Below are positions 39,170-48,409 of a DNA stretch of 64,000 bases, one piece after another (the first letter of the stretch is position 1; every line of letters begins with the position of its first letter). The stretch is from positions 62,001-126,000 of the forward strand of contig JAGVLK010000003.1 of assembly GCA_020049835.1 (NCBI GenBank). The letters are read 5' to 3'. The notes beneath the pieces are model-generated. The model ran no database searches. It was not told the DNA's origin and saw nothing but the letters and a program-made list of their open reading frames with translations. This stretch comes from Candidatus Babeliales bacterium (lineage in GTDB: Bacteria; Babelota; Babeliae; Babelales; Vermiphilaceae). A program made the position numbers and the translations under genes.

Positions 39170-39296
39170 GGAATCAGATCTTTCGTTAAAAAAATTTTTT
39201 TTATTTACCACTATTAAGACATTAGACAAAAGAATTAATTTTGGCTAGCATGGGGGTATCGAAAAATAATCAACGTCTAACAAAAAGGAGACAGTC

Positions 39297-40577
39297 GTGA
39301 TCAAACGTATACTCAATCTTGCATTTCTTATAAGTTTACCGCTTGCAATTATGGCCAATACAGCAGAATCATATGATGTTCTGCAAGAAGATATCGATAC
39401 CTCTATGCTCGCAATTGCGCTCATGGTTGCAAACGAAGCACTCGTTATTCGTGAAACACTTGCTCCCTACGTTCGTGCCGGAATTGATAATATTTTTGTG
39501 TACGATACCGGCTCAAAAGATGACACTATTGCCGTTGTTGAAGCATATTTGGAAGAACAAGGCGTTAAAAATTGGTATGTAATCAGTGAGCCCTGGGACA
39601 CATCAAAGGGTAGCTTTGATTTTGAAATTTCACGCAATCGTGCACTTGATTTAGCCGAGGAATTATATCCGGAGTCCACATTCATATTAATGCCCGATGC
39701 GGAGTGGTACTTGCACAATGTCGAAGGACTTTTATCTTTTTGCCATGAGCACCTGCATGATGATGCCGGTGGTTATTTAGTCCGCATCGCCAATGCAAAC
39801 ATAGATTTCCCCACAGCGCGATTGATTAGAAATGGTACCGGGTCACGTTTTGTAGGCGATATTCACGAAGTTATACATGCAGAAAAATTCGGTGACAACG
39901 TCCCCTCAGATGTATATTTTGAACTTGGTGCAAGCCGGTTTGGTATGGAAAAATCACGTGCACGTTGGTTCCGCGATTTAGATAGACTTACAGCTCGTCA
40001 TGAAAAAGACCCTAAAGATCCGCGCTCAGCATTTTATTTAGCGCAAACATATGAATGCTTACAAGACTTTGAAAATGCCTACAAATATTACGTAATTCGC
40101 AGCCAACTTGAGGGTTGGATTGAAGAAACATACGAAACGTTCTATCGTCTGGGTAAAATCTGTGAACATCTTTCTAAATTTAATGATAATTATACCTGGC
40201 ATATGGCTGAAGATTATTATTTTGCTGCACACGCATTAATGCCACATCGCGCTGAACCACTTGTTAGACTTGCTGAATACTATTGGCCAAATGGTGAAGG
40301 CCCTAAAAATGTGCCACTTTGCTATTTGTATGCAAAACGTGCATTTGAACTACCATATCCAAAAAATGATAAGCTTTTTGTCTATCCACGCGATTATGAT
40401 TTTACGCGCTATGAACTACTAAGCAAATCAGCATGGCAAATGGGTGATTTTGCGTTAGGTGCTGTATGCTCGCGCAAAGCGCTTGAATATTGTGAAATGC
40501 CATATTTGTTGCGCAATCTAGCTTGTTATATGGAAGCATGTCAAACTTTAGCCGAACAGCAAACAGCTGCTGCATAA
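39297..40577 (+). CDS. Exported GT2 glycosyltransferase with C-terminal TPR-like helices
   Basis: 426 residues. The start is GTG at 39297 (AAGGAG, 6-nt spacing). The signal peptide ends near AIMANTAE. The GT2 part (about 35-215) has IALMVANEALVIRETL, VYDTGSKDDT, the metal-site PDAEWYL, and a GDIHEVIH motif typical of SunS-like glycosyltransferases. The C-terminal half is helical pairs with TPR-like spacing (FYLAQTYECLQDFENAYKYY). Such enzymes often glycosylate peptides or proteins. A distant paralogue with altered catalytic motifs lies at 61585-62718. The methyltransferase-like gene follows after 22 bp. Confidence 0.85.
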   Translation: MIKRILNLAFLISLPLAIMANTAESYDVLQEDIDTSMLAIALMVANEALVIRETLAPYVRAGIDNIFVYDTGSKDDTIAVVEAYLEEQGVKNWYVISEPWDTSKGSFDFEISRNRALDLAEELYPESTFILMPDAEWYLHNVEGLLSFCHEHLHDDAGGYLVRIANANIDFPTARLIRNGTGSRFVGDIHEVIHAEKFGDNVPSDVYFELGASRFGMEKSRARWFRDLDRLTARHEKDPKDPRSAFYLAQTYECLQDFENAYKYYVIRSQLEGWIEETYETFYRLGKICEHLSKFNDNYTWHMAEDYYFAAHALMPHRAEPLVRLAEYYWPNGEGPKNVPLCYLYAKRAFELPYPKNDKLFVYPRDYDFTRYELLSKSAWQMGDFALGAVCSRKALEYCEMPYLLRNLACYMEACQTLAEQQTAAA

Positions 40578-40599
40578 ATACCAAACAAAGGATAACAAT

Positions 40600-41259
40600 A
40601 TGAAACGATATCTACTTTTGTGTATTATCGGTGCATTATATGCAGAACAAGATTTGCATGAGCAAAAGTTCACCAGCATATACCAACGCGGTTGCTGGGG
40701 AAAAAACGAACGTGGCGAGGGTGAATCCGGCTGGGGTTCAAAACCCGATGTTTGCCAACCATATATGATCTTTGTACAAGATTTTATACGTGAGCATAAT
40801 ATTACTTCGGTAGTAGACGCAGGTTGTGGCGATTGGCTTTTTTCACGTTATATGAACTGGAGTGGCATTAATTACATTGGCTACGATGTTGTCGAATTGC
40901 TTATCACGCGCAATAATGCCAATTTTGCAAATGAGCATATTAACTTTGTGCATGGTAATTTCTTAAAAATAGATCTACCACCTGCTGATCTGTTTTTGTG
41001 CAAGGATGTATTTCAGCATCTGTGCCATGCAGATATTTTAGCGTTTCTTCCACAATTAAAGAAGTATAAATACTGCCTTATAACCAACCACGTTGATGCT
41101 GATAGTTTATCCAGCGGTAATTTTGATAGTGGCACTGCAGAATTTCATAATATAGATATTTGCAAAGCACCGTTTAATCTACCCGGAAAAGCGGTATTGC
41201 ACTACAAAGTTTGGAATGAAGTCCATCAAGTCGTTTTAGTTGAAAACAAAGATCTTTAA
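40600..41259 (+). CDS. Exported class I SAM-dependent methyltransferase-like protein
   Basis: 219 residues. A short signal peptide (MKRYLLLCIIGALYA) is followed by a Rossmann methyltransferase: SVVDAGCGDWLFSRYM is the SAM-binding motif I, YIGYDVVELL motif II, and DLFLCKDVFQHL motif IV. Substrate is unknown. SAM is cytosolic, so an exported methyltransferase is odd unless the leader is not cleaved or the protein ends up in a host cytoplasm. AAAGGA precedes the ATG. It lies 22 bp after the GT2-TPR gene and ends at the hairpin at 41268. Confidence 0.8.
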   Translation: MKRYLLLCIIGALYAEQDLHEQKFTSIYQRGCWGKNERGEGESGWGSKPDVCQPYMIFVQDFIREHNITSVVDAGCGDWLFSRYMNWSGINYIGYDVVELLITRNNANFANEHINFVHGNFLKIDLPPADLFLCKDVFQHLCHADILAFLPQLKKYKYCLITNHVDADSLSSGNFDSGTAEFHNIDICKAPFNLPGKAVLHYKVWNEVHQVVLVENKDL

Positions 41260-41267
41260 AAAAAAAG

Positions 41268-41303
41268 ATACGCGGTGCATTTTACATACTATGCACCGCG
41301 TAT
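41268..41303. terminator. Bidirectional terminator
   Basis: Perfect 13-bp stem ATACGCGGTGCAT / ATGCACCGCGTAT with a 10-nt loop between convergent genes (stops at 41259 and 41319). Confidence 0.8.
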
Positions 41304-41318
41304 GTTTATCAAAGACAA

Positions 41319-41492
41319 TTACAATACAATGATTCCTCTGCTTGTCAAAAGCGCAAGCACAAAGAGTACGAGGAACACAAAGAATACAATTTTTGCAATA
41401 CCCACAGCAGTGTGTTCTACATTATAAAAGCCAAAAAATCCGGCAATCAGTGCAATAATCAAGCACACTATACCTAGTCCTAATAAATCCAT
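41319..41492 (-). CDS. DUF1328 / UPF0391 (YtjA-like) small membrane protein
   Basis: 57 residues: MDLLGLGIVCLIIALIAGFF, then a short polar stretch with HTAVGIAKIVFFVFLVLF. This matches the small YtjA/DUF1328 family (two membrane helices, pattern IAGxxGFxxxxxTAxGIAKIxFxxFLVLF). The function is unknown; members often respond to stress. AAAAGGAAAAAC precedes the ATG at 41492. It is too short for most ORF callers. Confidence 0.85.
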   Translation of the reverse strand: MDLLGLGIVCLIIALIAGFFGFYNVEHTAVGIAKIVFFVFLVLFVLALLTSRGIIVL

Positions 41493-41621
41493 GTTTTTCC
41501 TTTTATTTATGGATTATTAATATACAACTCATGGATAGTGTACAAATATTAAAATTCAAAATTCTAGAGATTCTGGCACTGTTTATCTTGTTTACTCAAT
41601 TCCAGAAAATATTTTTTTTAC

Positions 41622-41707
41622 AATCATCCTGAGCTTGTCGAAGGATCTTCAGTTAAAGCACAAAATTATCATTACACGGATTATCCTTCGACAAGCTCAG
41701 GATGATT
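41622..41707. repeat. Perfect 25-bp inverted repeat of the MITE/REP family (copy 3)
   Basis: Arms 41622-41646 (AATCATCCTGAGCTTGTCGA...) and 41683-41707 are perfect reverse complements over 25 bp. They carry the same core as the elements at 6710 and 18934 but in the opposite (inside-out) arrangement. No gene lies within. It could also act as a strong bidirectional hairpin upstream of the DUF1328 gene. Confidence 0.85.
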
Positions 41708-41755
41708 ACTTTTATTATAGATAACCAAGAATAAAAGCTGCATGCCGCATCGGCA

Positions 41756-42769
41756 TTAAAGCTTTTCTTCAAACAAATATGCATACACTCCATAATCACG
41801 GCGCGCAAGATCTGCAGCGGGAATAAACTTAAGTGCTGCACCATTCATGCAGTAACGCAACCCCGTTGGCGCAGGCCCATCATTAAAAACGTGACCCAAA
41901 TGAGCATTACCTAATTTACTGCGTACTTCAGTACGCGTCGAAAACCATCCTTTATCTTCGCGCTCTACAATATTATTCGGTTCAAGTGGTTTGGTAAAAC
42001 TTGGCCACCCGGTTCCTGAATCGAATTTATCAAGTGAACTAAACAAAGGCTCACCGGAAATAAGATCTACATAAATACCCGGCTCTTTGCTTGCTGCATA
42101 GGGACTACTAAATGCACGCTCGGTAGCATCACGCTGGGTAACATCATATTGCAGTGGCGTGAGTATTTTGTGCAGCTCTGCATCCGTTGGTTTTACAAAT
42201 TCATGAGGTAAGTGCTCATCTGCATTCTCGTGCTGCACAGGCTTTGCCGGCATCTGCTTACCCCATGTTTTTGCCAGAAATTGATCTCGTCCGGAGCGAT
42301 AACGATACCAATGATAGCGCACCGGATTTTTTTTATAATAGTTTTGATGATATTCTTCTGCCGGATAAAAGGTTGCAGCCTGTGCAATTTCAGTCACTAT
42401 CGGTTTGGTAAATTTCTTTGATGCGGCCAATGCTTTTTTAGATTGCTCAGCTAACTCTCTTTCCTGTTCAGTTGTGTAATAAATGCCGGAACGATACTGC
42501 TTACCGCGATCAACAAACTCACCACCTGCATCAGTTGGGTCTATATTGTGCCAAAAGATATCAAGCAATTGTTGATAGGTAATAACGGTTGGATCGTAGT
42601 TAACAGCGATAGCTTCAACATATCCTTTGCTTGCGTAATCTGCATACGTTGGTGTTGCGCCTGCACCTTGTGCGTAGCCTGAAATTACTTCACGTACACC
42701 GGGTGCGTTTGCAAATGGTGGCACCATGCACCAAAAACATCCGCCTGCAAAGATCGCCGTATAGTTCAT
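41756..42769 (-). CDS. msrAB: Peptide methionine sulfoxide reductase MsrA-MsrB fusion
   Basis: 337 residues from the ATG at 42769 (GGAGG with 7-nt spacing; an in-frame start at 42805 is rejected). MsrA (about 1-170) has [12 protein letters not shown] with the catalytic Cys and reduces the S-sulfoxide. MsrB (about 195-337) has [17 protein letters not shown] and the catalytic RYCMNGAAL and reduces the R-sulfoxide. The usual zinc CxxC pairs of MsrB are missing, which is a known subtype. No signal peptide, so cytoplasmic repair of oxidised proteins. Confidence 0.96.
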   Translation of the reverse strand: MNYTAIFAGGCFWCMVPPFANAPGVREVISGYAQGAGATPTYADYASKGYVEAIAVNYDPTVITYQQLLDIFWHNIDPTDAGGEFVDRGKQYRSGIYYTTEQERELAEQSKKALAASKKFTKPIVTEIAQAATFYPAEEYHQNYYKKNPVRYHWYRYRSGRDQFLAKTWGKQMPAKPVQHENADEHLPHEFVKPTDAELHKILTPLQYDVTQRDATERAFSSPYAASKEPGIYVDLISGEPLFSSLDKFDSGTGWPSFTKPLEPNNIVEREDKGWFSTRTEVRSKLGNAHLGHVFNDGPAPTGLRYCMNGAALKFIPAADLARRDYGVYAYLFEEKL

Positions 42770-42836
42770 TATTATTCCTCCATTATAAGAACATGTATAT
42801 GTCACTTATACTATAACGCAGTCGTGCACAGCATCG

Positions 42837-43523
42837 CTATATTTTATTTATTCTACTTCGCCTACGCGAAAGCCACCATTGCCCCACGAGCGGCAACAAT
42901 AACATAGCCCCTATTACCGCCAATGGATAGGAGAAAAAATCTTGTACTGTTTCAGCAGTGCGCAGTTGATACCCAAGATAGGTAAATCCAATAACATCGG
43001 GAATAATACCAATAAACGTGGTAAACAAAAAAGTAAATGAACTGATAGGTACAAACGCCATACATATATTCACCAAGAAAAAGGGAAATATGGGAACCAT
43101 ACGTATAATGAACAGATACCAATACCCATACTGATGAAAGGCTGCATCAAATTTTATAAATGCCGCACGATACCGTTCACGCACCGCATCACTAACGATA
43201 TAACGTGTTGCCAAGAATGCATACCATGAACCGACCGTAGCACTGATGGCTACAAATACCGATCCCCAGAATACACCAAACAGCAGACCACCGGTGATAG
43301 AACAGATAACTGCGCCCGGCAATGCCAATGCCGCAATCAAGATATAACACAGCATAAACAGAAAAATCGAGCGCGCATAATGTTCCTGCACATACTGCAT
43401 GAACATATGTTTATGCAGCTGTAATTGCTCAAAGGTAAGATATTCATGCACATGTGACCAGACAAGTGCTATGCATATAACAAAAAAAATGAGTACGCAT
43501 AGCCGTTGATGCCATTTCTTCAT
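42837..43523 (-). CDS. TVP38/TMEM64-family membrane protein (VTT domain)
   Basis: 228 residues from the ATG at 43523 (AGGAG upstream). Five or six membrane helices. The VTT-domain signature is a Gly/Pro-rich re-entrant stretch, ALPGAVICSITGGLLFG, followed by YWYLFIIRMVPIFPFFLVNI. Relatives of this DedA/VTT superfamily scramble or flip lipids. It lies 10 bp after the CDP-alcohol phosphatidyltransferase gene, so a role in lipid handling is a fair inference. Confidence 0.88.
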   Translation of the reverse strand: MKKWHQRLCVLIFFVICIALVWSHVHEYLTFEQLQLHKHMFMQYVQEHYARSIFLFMLCYILIAALALPGAVICSITGGLLFGVFWGSVFVAISATVGSWYAFLATRYIVSDAVRERYRAAFIKFDAAFHQYGYWYLFIIRMVPIFPFFLVNICMAFVPISSFTFLFTTFIGIIPDVIGFTYLGYQLRTAETVQDFFSYPLAVIGAMLLLPLVGQWWLSRRRSRINKI

Positions 43524-43533
43524 GCATTCTCTC

Positions 43534-44115
43534 CTACATAGGTAAGCGTGTAACACGTATAAAGCGCATAGCCGCCGTATAAAAAATAAGTAGATTCAAC
43601 ACCATGAGTATGATGCCAATATGCAGAGGAAATAAACACAATAATGAAAAACCTATAAAAGCCTCACAACGCTCAATCAATGTGTGTTCATAATGAAGCG
43701 ACTTAGTACTATGATTTGGCATAAGGGTAGCTGCTGCTAAAAAGGTGGAAAAGTGTAGCAATACACCGATTACAAACAGCAGATATGCCATATGATGTTC
43801 TGGGTAGCGCACGGCAAAACCAAGAATAATCGCAGATTCAACAATACGATCCGCTATCAAATCATTATAAGCGCCCATGGGATGAGCAGCGCCGGTCATA
43901 CGCGCATAAGTGCCATCAAGTACATCACACAACCCTGAAATCCACATGAATATAAGAGCGGTAATCAAATTACCACACGCGATTGCCCCGCCTGCTGCTA
44001 AACCACAACATAACGCGCAGAGCGTTACATGGTTTGCAGTAACTGTGCGCGGCAATCGATAACAGATACGTTCAAAAAATGGTTGTACTGCCGTTCTAAA
44101 CTGCGCTTCAATCAT
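43534..44115 (-). CDS. CDP-alcohol phosphatidyltransferase family protein
   Basis: 193 residues from the ATG at 44115. The CAPT motif D-x2-DG-x2-AR-x8-G-x3-D-x3-D is complete: CDVLDGTYARMTGAAHPMGA, then the last two Asp in the following NDLIAD. Several membrane helices follow. These enzymes swap CMP of a CDP-lipid for an alcohol such as glycerol-phosphate, inositol or serine; the exact alcohol is not visible. The start codon overlaps the stop of the upstream gene by 8 bp, implying translational coupling, and the VTT protein follows. Confidence 0.9.
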   Translation of the reverse strand: MIEAQFRTAVQPFFERICYRLPRTVTANHVTLCALCCGLAAGGAIACGNLITALIFMWISGLCDVLDGTYARMTGAAHPMGAYNDLIADRIVESAIILGFAVRYPEHHMAYLLFVIGVLLHFSTFLAAATLMPNHSTKSLHYEHTLIERCEAFIGFSLLCLFPLHIGIILMVLNLLIFYTAAMRFIRVTRLPM

Positions 44116-45004
44116 GCGCTGGTTTTTCCCAAGGTGCAACAAGTACGCCGCAAAGTTTAATGTTACGCTTGGTAGCATGCTCTTTTAATGCAGCTATAAG
44201 TTCAGCATGTAAATTTCTGGTAAGCATAATCTTTATATTCGGTTCAGTGGCATACAGACGCGTCATAAGATCTCTACCGGCTTGATTAAACATGAAAATG
44301 TGAGCCCCTACAGTTCTGGTAGCAGGAGTATCATGATAAGTAAAAGAAGGCTTTAATCCAAATAGTTGCTTTTTACCCTCAACAGCTTCGTAAGAAAAAC
44401 TATTGTAACGTCCTTCGCGCGGTTCCATGAGTACAAAACCTAGGCACATATCAGCTAATTGCTCAAACCGTGGACCTGGTACTTCATGATCTCCCAAGCT
44501 TTGTTCAAATGCATCTTTAAAATCAGCAACTACGGGCTTTTCATAAAATTTAGGAAATTCTTGCGCATCCATTTTGGCAAGTTCAAAATCTTCGTTCGTG
44601 GGATTCCTGCCGAACATGGTTAATTCGCGAGCGCGCCTACCAATATTATCAGGCGCAACTTTTAATGCTTCAAACATTTTATTACGTTTTGGCTCTGTTG
44701 CTCCTTGCAACATTATGTGGCAAAAACTGCGTTGTAGCTTTTTAGGCTGATACTCGCCAGATGGTACATTCTGGGATGTGGCATCTACTACTTGTTCAAC
44801 TAATACGGTGTTAGTAGAAAAACTAGATTCTTCACCATCAAGTGGTGTAAAGCCATGGACAATTGGCATAAATGTAGGTTGTTGGCGCATTAAACGTAAT
44901 CCTGAATGTTCACGCGGTTTGCCGGTATCGATACTACATTCGCTTTCGGCCGCTCCATAGATTTGGTATGAACACAATACTATACAGAATATAAGACGTT
45001 TCAT
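44108..45004 (-). CDS. Exported protein of unknown function
   Basis: 298 residues. A signal peptide ends near QIYGAA (residue ~18). The body is a mixed alpha/beta protein with no recognised domain. The C-terminus (LTRNLHAELIAALKEHATKR...) is helical and basic. AAAGGAG precedes the ATG. It overlaps the phosphatidyltransferase gene by 8 bp, so the three genes 45004-42837 form one operon, though an exported unknown does not obviously fit lipid synthesis. Confidence 0.65.
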   Translation of the reverse strand: MKRLIFCIVLCSYQIYGAAESECSIDTGKPREHSGLRLMRQQPTFMPIVHGFTPLDGEESSFSTNTVLVEQVVDATSQNVPSGEYQPKKLQRSFCHIMLQGATEPKRNKMFEALKVAPDNIGRRARELTMFGRNPTNEDFELAKMDAQEFPKFYEKPVVADFKDAFEQSLGDHEVPGPRFEQLADMCLGFVLMEPREGRYNSFSYEAVEGKKQLFGLKPSFTYHDTPATRTVGAHIFMFNQAGRDLMTRLYATEPNIKIMLTRNLHAELIAALKEHATKRNIKLCGVLVAPWEKPAHD

Positions 45005-45229
45005 GGCAGATGCTCCTTTATTATAGATGAATATTACATATATCGGGCATCATACTACCATGAGTACTGACAATATTCAATATCTTGCGGGCTAAACATA
45101 ATTCTGCAAGCAATCATGATTTGTATATTTTAGTTGACAATCGGCTCAACCATTTGCTAACATAATATATGAGATATTCATATATTGCTTTATTTAAGCA
45201 TAAATCAAGAAAATAGTAGGAGTATTATA

Positions 45230-45841
45230 ATGAAAACACCTATCTGTATGCTGTTATTAGTAGTATGCAATAACCTTTATGGTGCAGCACAAGAATCACG
45301 AGAATCAAGCGCACCCATACCTGCATCAATTATCGCAATGTGCGCTCTAGCGCGCGCCAAGGGAGCCGATCCTGCTGCCGTAGATGCTTGTTTACGCCGC
45401 TATGCGCAACCTACACCAACAGAACCTTCTGATATAGTGCCTGCCCAACCGGCATTAGCCGATTCTCCTGAACTTAATCTTTTATGCGCAACCAGCGCTG
45501 GTAATGAGGAAAAAGTTATACAACTATTAAACGAAAACAAGATTACCAATATTGATGCTGGGATCTCCGGAGTAAAAGTACCACTGAGAACACTCTGTGA
45601 CCTTAAACTTGCAGGCTATTTAAGTATGACATCGCTTATGATTGCCATTACATTAGCACAAAAACAGGCTGATCCTTGTAATACTAGTTATTACCGTATC
45701 GCGAACGAGCTACTCAAAGCTGGTGCAGATGCATTTGGCGTGCGCACACGTGGTACAAATAACACTGGCAAAACCGCATATGATATAGCAACTGTCCCCT
45801 GTTTACGTACATTAATTGATACGTATAAGCCAACACCATAA
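45230..45841 (+). CDS. Exported protein with degenerate ankyrin repeats
   Basis: 203 residues from the ATG at 45230 (AGGAG, 7-nt spacing). The signal peptide ends NNLYGAA. The C-terminal half has ankyrin-like helices (LLCATSAGNEEKVIQLL, TSLMIAITLAQ, IANELLKAGADAFG, TAYDIA), interrupted by a ~25-residue insert. It lacks the shared C-terminal domain of the ankyrin trio at 7-11 kb. It converges on the next gene. Confidence 0.7.
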   Translation: MKTPICMLLLVVCNNLYGAAQESRESSAPIPASIIAMCALARAKGADPAAVDACLRRYAQPTPTEPSDIVPAQPALADSPELNLLCATSAGNEEKVIQLLNENKITNIDAGISGVKVPLRTLCDLKLAGYLSMTSLMIAITLAQKQADPCNTSYYRIANELLKAGADAFGVRTRGTNNTGKTAYDIATVPCLRTLIDTYKPTP

Positions 45842-45857
45842 CAATACTTCAAGGCTC

Positions 45858-46781
45858 TTATGCAGCCCCGAGCTCTTTAAGTAACTTTTCTAACACCGTT
45901 TTGTATATACTGCTGAGCTTATACAAGATAGCTGTGGAAGCTGGCAATTTATGCACCAAGAGCGCTTCATCTTTAGAAAGACCATATAGATTTCTTAGTT
46001 GCTGTTGCACCTCGTATGCATAGTTGGCAACTTTATCGCGTTGAGGGGCATCCGCCTTACCGCTGGTCAGCAGATATGCATATTTACCCAGAGCGTCAGT
46101 AAGATTTTCTATTGCATAGGTATTACGCAGCTTTGATTTACTCGTACTGGTTACACCTGACTGTAATAATTGCGCATCCATTTCTGCACTACCGAGATCA
46201 CGACCCGGAGACAATTGCATATAGGTGTTAAAGAATTCTTGCTGCTCAGGGGTAAGCAGATGCTCTGCTTTTAATTTAGCACTTTTAAACAGCAATTTTT
46301 CTTTGCGTGATTTTTCTACTTCAATGGTTCTTACATCTGCATCCCATTTTTCATACAGATATGGTTGCAGTGCTGGCCATGCCGCTTTTAAGGCATCCTT
46401 TTCTAGATATACTGCATTGTCATGGAGCGCTTTAATATCATTAATGGTATTCTTTTTAGCGCTTGCCGTCTGTCCCTTAATAAACTCTATAACAAGCATC
46501 AATTGCGATAGTAGATCTGGCAATTGAGCAAGATCGCTTTTAATTTGAGGCAAAGCGGACGCTTTATTTGCTACTGCAAGTGCTGCATTGGCGGTAGTTT
46601 CAAAATCTCTTTTTCCTGCATTATCCAAACCTTGAGTAGTCAAGGTGCGGCCTTCAAATGCTTTTAGTAGTGCTTGGTCGAGCGCAGAAAATATCTCATC
46701 TACCGATTTGCCGGAGAAATTAACCTGCCCGGCATGTGTGCTGCACACAACAGCAACTAACAACATAATAATTTTCTTCAT
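45858..46781 (-). CDS. Exported helical protein of unknown function
   Basis: 307 residues. The signal peptide is about 1-18 (MKKIIMLLVAVVCSTHAG). The body is almost wholly helical and charged, with no recognised domain and no Cys. AAGGGG precedes the ATG. Exported helical proteins of this style recur through the window. Confidence 0.65.
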   Translation of the reverse strand: MKKIIMLLVAVVCSTHAGQVNFSGKSVDEIFSALDQALLKAFEGRTLTTQGLDNAGKRDFETTANAALAVANKASALPQIKSDLAQLPDLLSQLMLVIEFIKGQTASAKKNTINDIKALHDNAVYLEKDALKAAWPALQPYLYEKWDADVRTIEVEKSRKEKLLFKSAKLKAEHLLTPEQQEFFNTYMQLSPGRDLGSAEMDAQLLQSGVTSTSKSKLRNTYAIENLTDALGKYAYLLTSGKADAPQRDKVANYAYEVQQQLRNLYGLSKDEALLVHKLPASTAILYKLSSIYKTVLEKLLKELGAA

Positions 46782-46944
46782 ATAACCCCTTATTAATATC
46801 TAGATATAGTACTATATTTAGAATACATAAAACTAATTATAATAGTCAATATTATTGATACTGAAAGCATTGCTTTATCAGATTGAGCACTATATACTAA
46901 TATTTTATCTTAATCAAAAAAGCCTATAATCAAAGGATTTTTTA

Positions 46945-47241
46945 ATGCACAGCGTTTATATTGTTCTTTTCTGTTTACTTATGTCGTTTTACTCTACTTG
47001 TAGTCAGTGTGATGCAGCTTCAGATTCATCCGATTCAGCTTCTCGTTCATTAAAAAGGACTATCACTCCCTCTACATCGCTTGAAAAAGTATATAAAACA
47101 GAAAAATTACCCTCTCATCATTCAATAAACAATATTCCCGAAGAGCGAGAGCCACTCGATATATTTCCGGAGCGTAAACGTAGTTGTTGCACTCGTTTTT
47201 TTGCTGCTGCATGCAGATTTTTCACCTGTTGCTGCCCATAA
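46945..47241 (+). CDS. Small exported protein with Cys-rich C-terminus
   Basis: 98 residues. A signal peptide (about 1-25), a Ser/Asp-rich patch (DAASDSSDSASRSLKR), then a basic KRSCC and a tail with eight Cys (RSCCTRFFAAACRFFTCCC). The Cys-Phe-rich tail resembles a lipidation or membrane-binding end such as a palmitoylation site in a host, but this is speculation. AAAGGA precedes the ATG. Confidence 0.6.
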   Translation: MHSVYIVLFCLLMSFYSTCSQCDAASDSSDSASRSLKRTITPSTSLEKVYKTEKLPSHHSINNIPEEREPLDIFPERKRSCCTRFFAAACRFFTCCCP

Positions 47242-47246
47242 CCAAC

Positions 47247-48110
47247 TTATGTTGCTGCACGCATAGCAACAGACTCTTCATATAATGTACGGGCAAACTC
47301 ATCCATGATAATAACAATATTATCATCTACATTAGCTTGAGCACCTGTGCCGGTGATAGGAAACCTTGTTTGATCGAGTATGCGTTGTGCCGTTTTAGTT
47401 TGACGCACCATATAGGGATTATTAGAAATAACTACCGACGAACCTTCAATTGGTGCAATTTTTGCAAAATGTCGTAATGTATCATCCGTGATAGGACGCA
47501 CAAAAGAACCATCTGCTTTTTGCACCATAGGTGCATTAACTACCAAAAGCTGCGTACCTTCTAAATTACCCAGTTGATTATATTCATATTCCAACATCTG
47601 TGCTTCGGTAGTAATGTTAGCCGGCAATCCATGTTGTTCCTCTGGGCGTAATTCACGCATACCACCGAGTAAAACAACGTACTTAAAACGATAGCCATCT
47701 ACATGAAGTTTTTTTAAATAGGCAAGTCGGAGTACGGCTCGCGAACGTAAAGCACCCATAACTAATGCATATGCATGCTCTTTGTGTGTGGGCAGAACTT
47801 CATCAATCATACCCAATGTACGCATAAACCCAATGAGCATCTCTTTATGCTCTTGCATTTTAGTTTGCAGCGGATTGTCAGGCTGCAGATCCCAACGCTC
47901 ACCGGTCCGCAAGAGCTCTTTCTGTGCAATAGTATTTGCCTCTTGCAAAGTTTCAATAGTAATACCTAAACAGTTAAACATCGATTTAACCGTTTGTGAT
48001 GCCACCCCCCGCTCATGAAAGCGGCTATGAGCAGCAGTCGGTTGTGAAACCACGTACATTATAGATATTAAAAGTATTAAACAACCAAATGTGAGTAATC
48101 GTGTATTCAT
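47247..48110 (-). CDS. Exported protein, possibly DUF218/YdcF-like
   Basis: 287 residues from the ATG at 48110 (AGGAAG, 7-nt spacing); an in-frame start at 48215 would put 35 residues before the signal peptide. After the signal (LLTFGCLILLISIMYVVS) comes an alpha/beta body with YVVLLGGMRELRPEE, QLLVVNAPMV and SVVISNNPYMVRQ, which resembles the Rossmann-like DUF218 fold in order of strands. The call is tentative. Function unknown. Confidence 0.55.
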   Translation of the reverse strand: MNTRLLTFGCLILLISIMYVVSQPTAAHSRFHERGVASQTVKSMFNCLGITIETLQEANTIAQKELLRTGERWDLQPDNPLQTKMQEHKEMLIGFMRTLGMIDEVLPTHKEHAYALVMGALRSRAVLRLAYLKKLHVDGYRFKYVVLLGGMRELRPEEQHGLPANITTEAQMLEYEYNQLGNLEGTQLLVVNAPMVQKADGSFVRPITDDTLRHFAKIAPIEGSSVVISNNPYMVRQTKTAQRILDQTRFPITGTGAQANVDDNIVIIMDEFARTLYEESVAMRAAT

Positions 48111-48143
48111 ACCATCTTCCTTTATTATTGTACATGCTATCGC

Positions 48144-48272
48144 ATGCTGAAGATACCAGGCGCATACCTCTTGGTCAAGTATTTGGCCCTGAAGGCTGAA
48201 GGTATTGTTAAGCAAGTAACGGCAATTGAAGAACAGCTTGGCATAACTTCATTGGAACAATTTACGCCTTAA
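48144..48272 (+). pseudogene. Possible gene remnant (42 codons)
   Basis: An open frame of 42 codons with a protein-like composition: MLKIPGAYLLVKYLALKAEG, then GIVKQVTAIEEQLGITSLEQ and a stop. There is no ribosome binding site and it overlaps the 5' region of the opposite gene. Probably a leftover of a lost gene, or chance. Confidence 0.25.
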
Positions 48273-48300
48273 AGCGTAAACTCCATACCATCATATGCAA

Positions 48301-48343
48301 CTGTTTAAAAATCAACAATTGGATGCAGTTGCTTTTTAAACAG
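48301..48343 (+). promoter_or_regulatory. Stem-loop upstream of dps
   Basis: Inverted repeat CTGTTTAAAAA / TTTTTAAACAG (11 bp) with an inner CAAC/GTTG continuation, 67 nt before the dps start. It may be a 5'-leader structure or an operator. Confidence 0.4.
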
Positions 48344-48409
48344 TTCAATGCTTAAACTAAAAACTGGTACATACAAAAACAATGCATACCATATAAAGGA
48401 GAAATCTTA

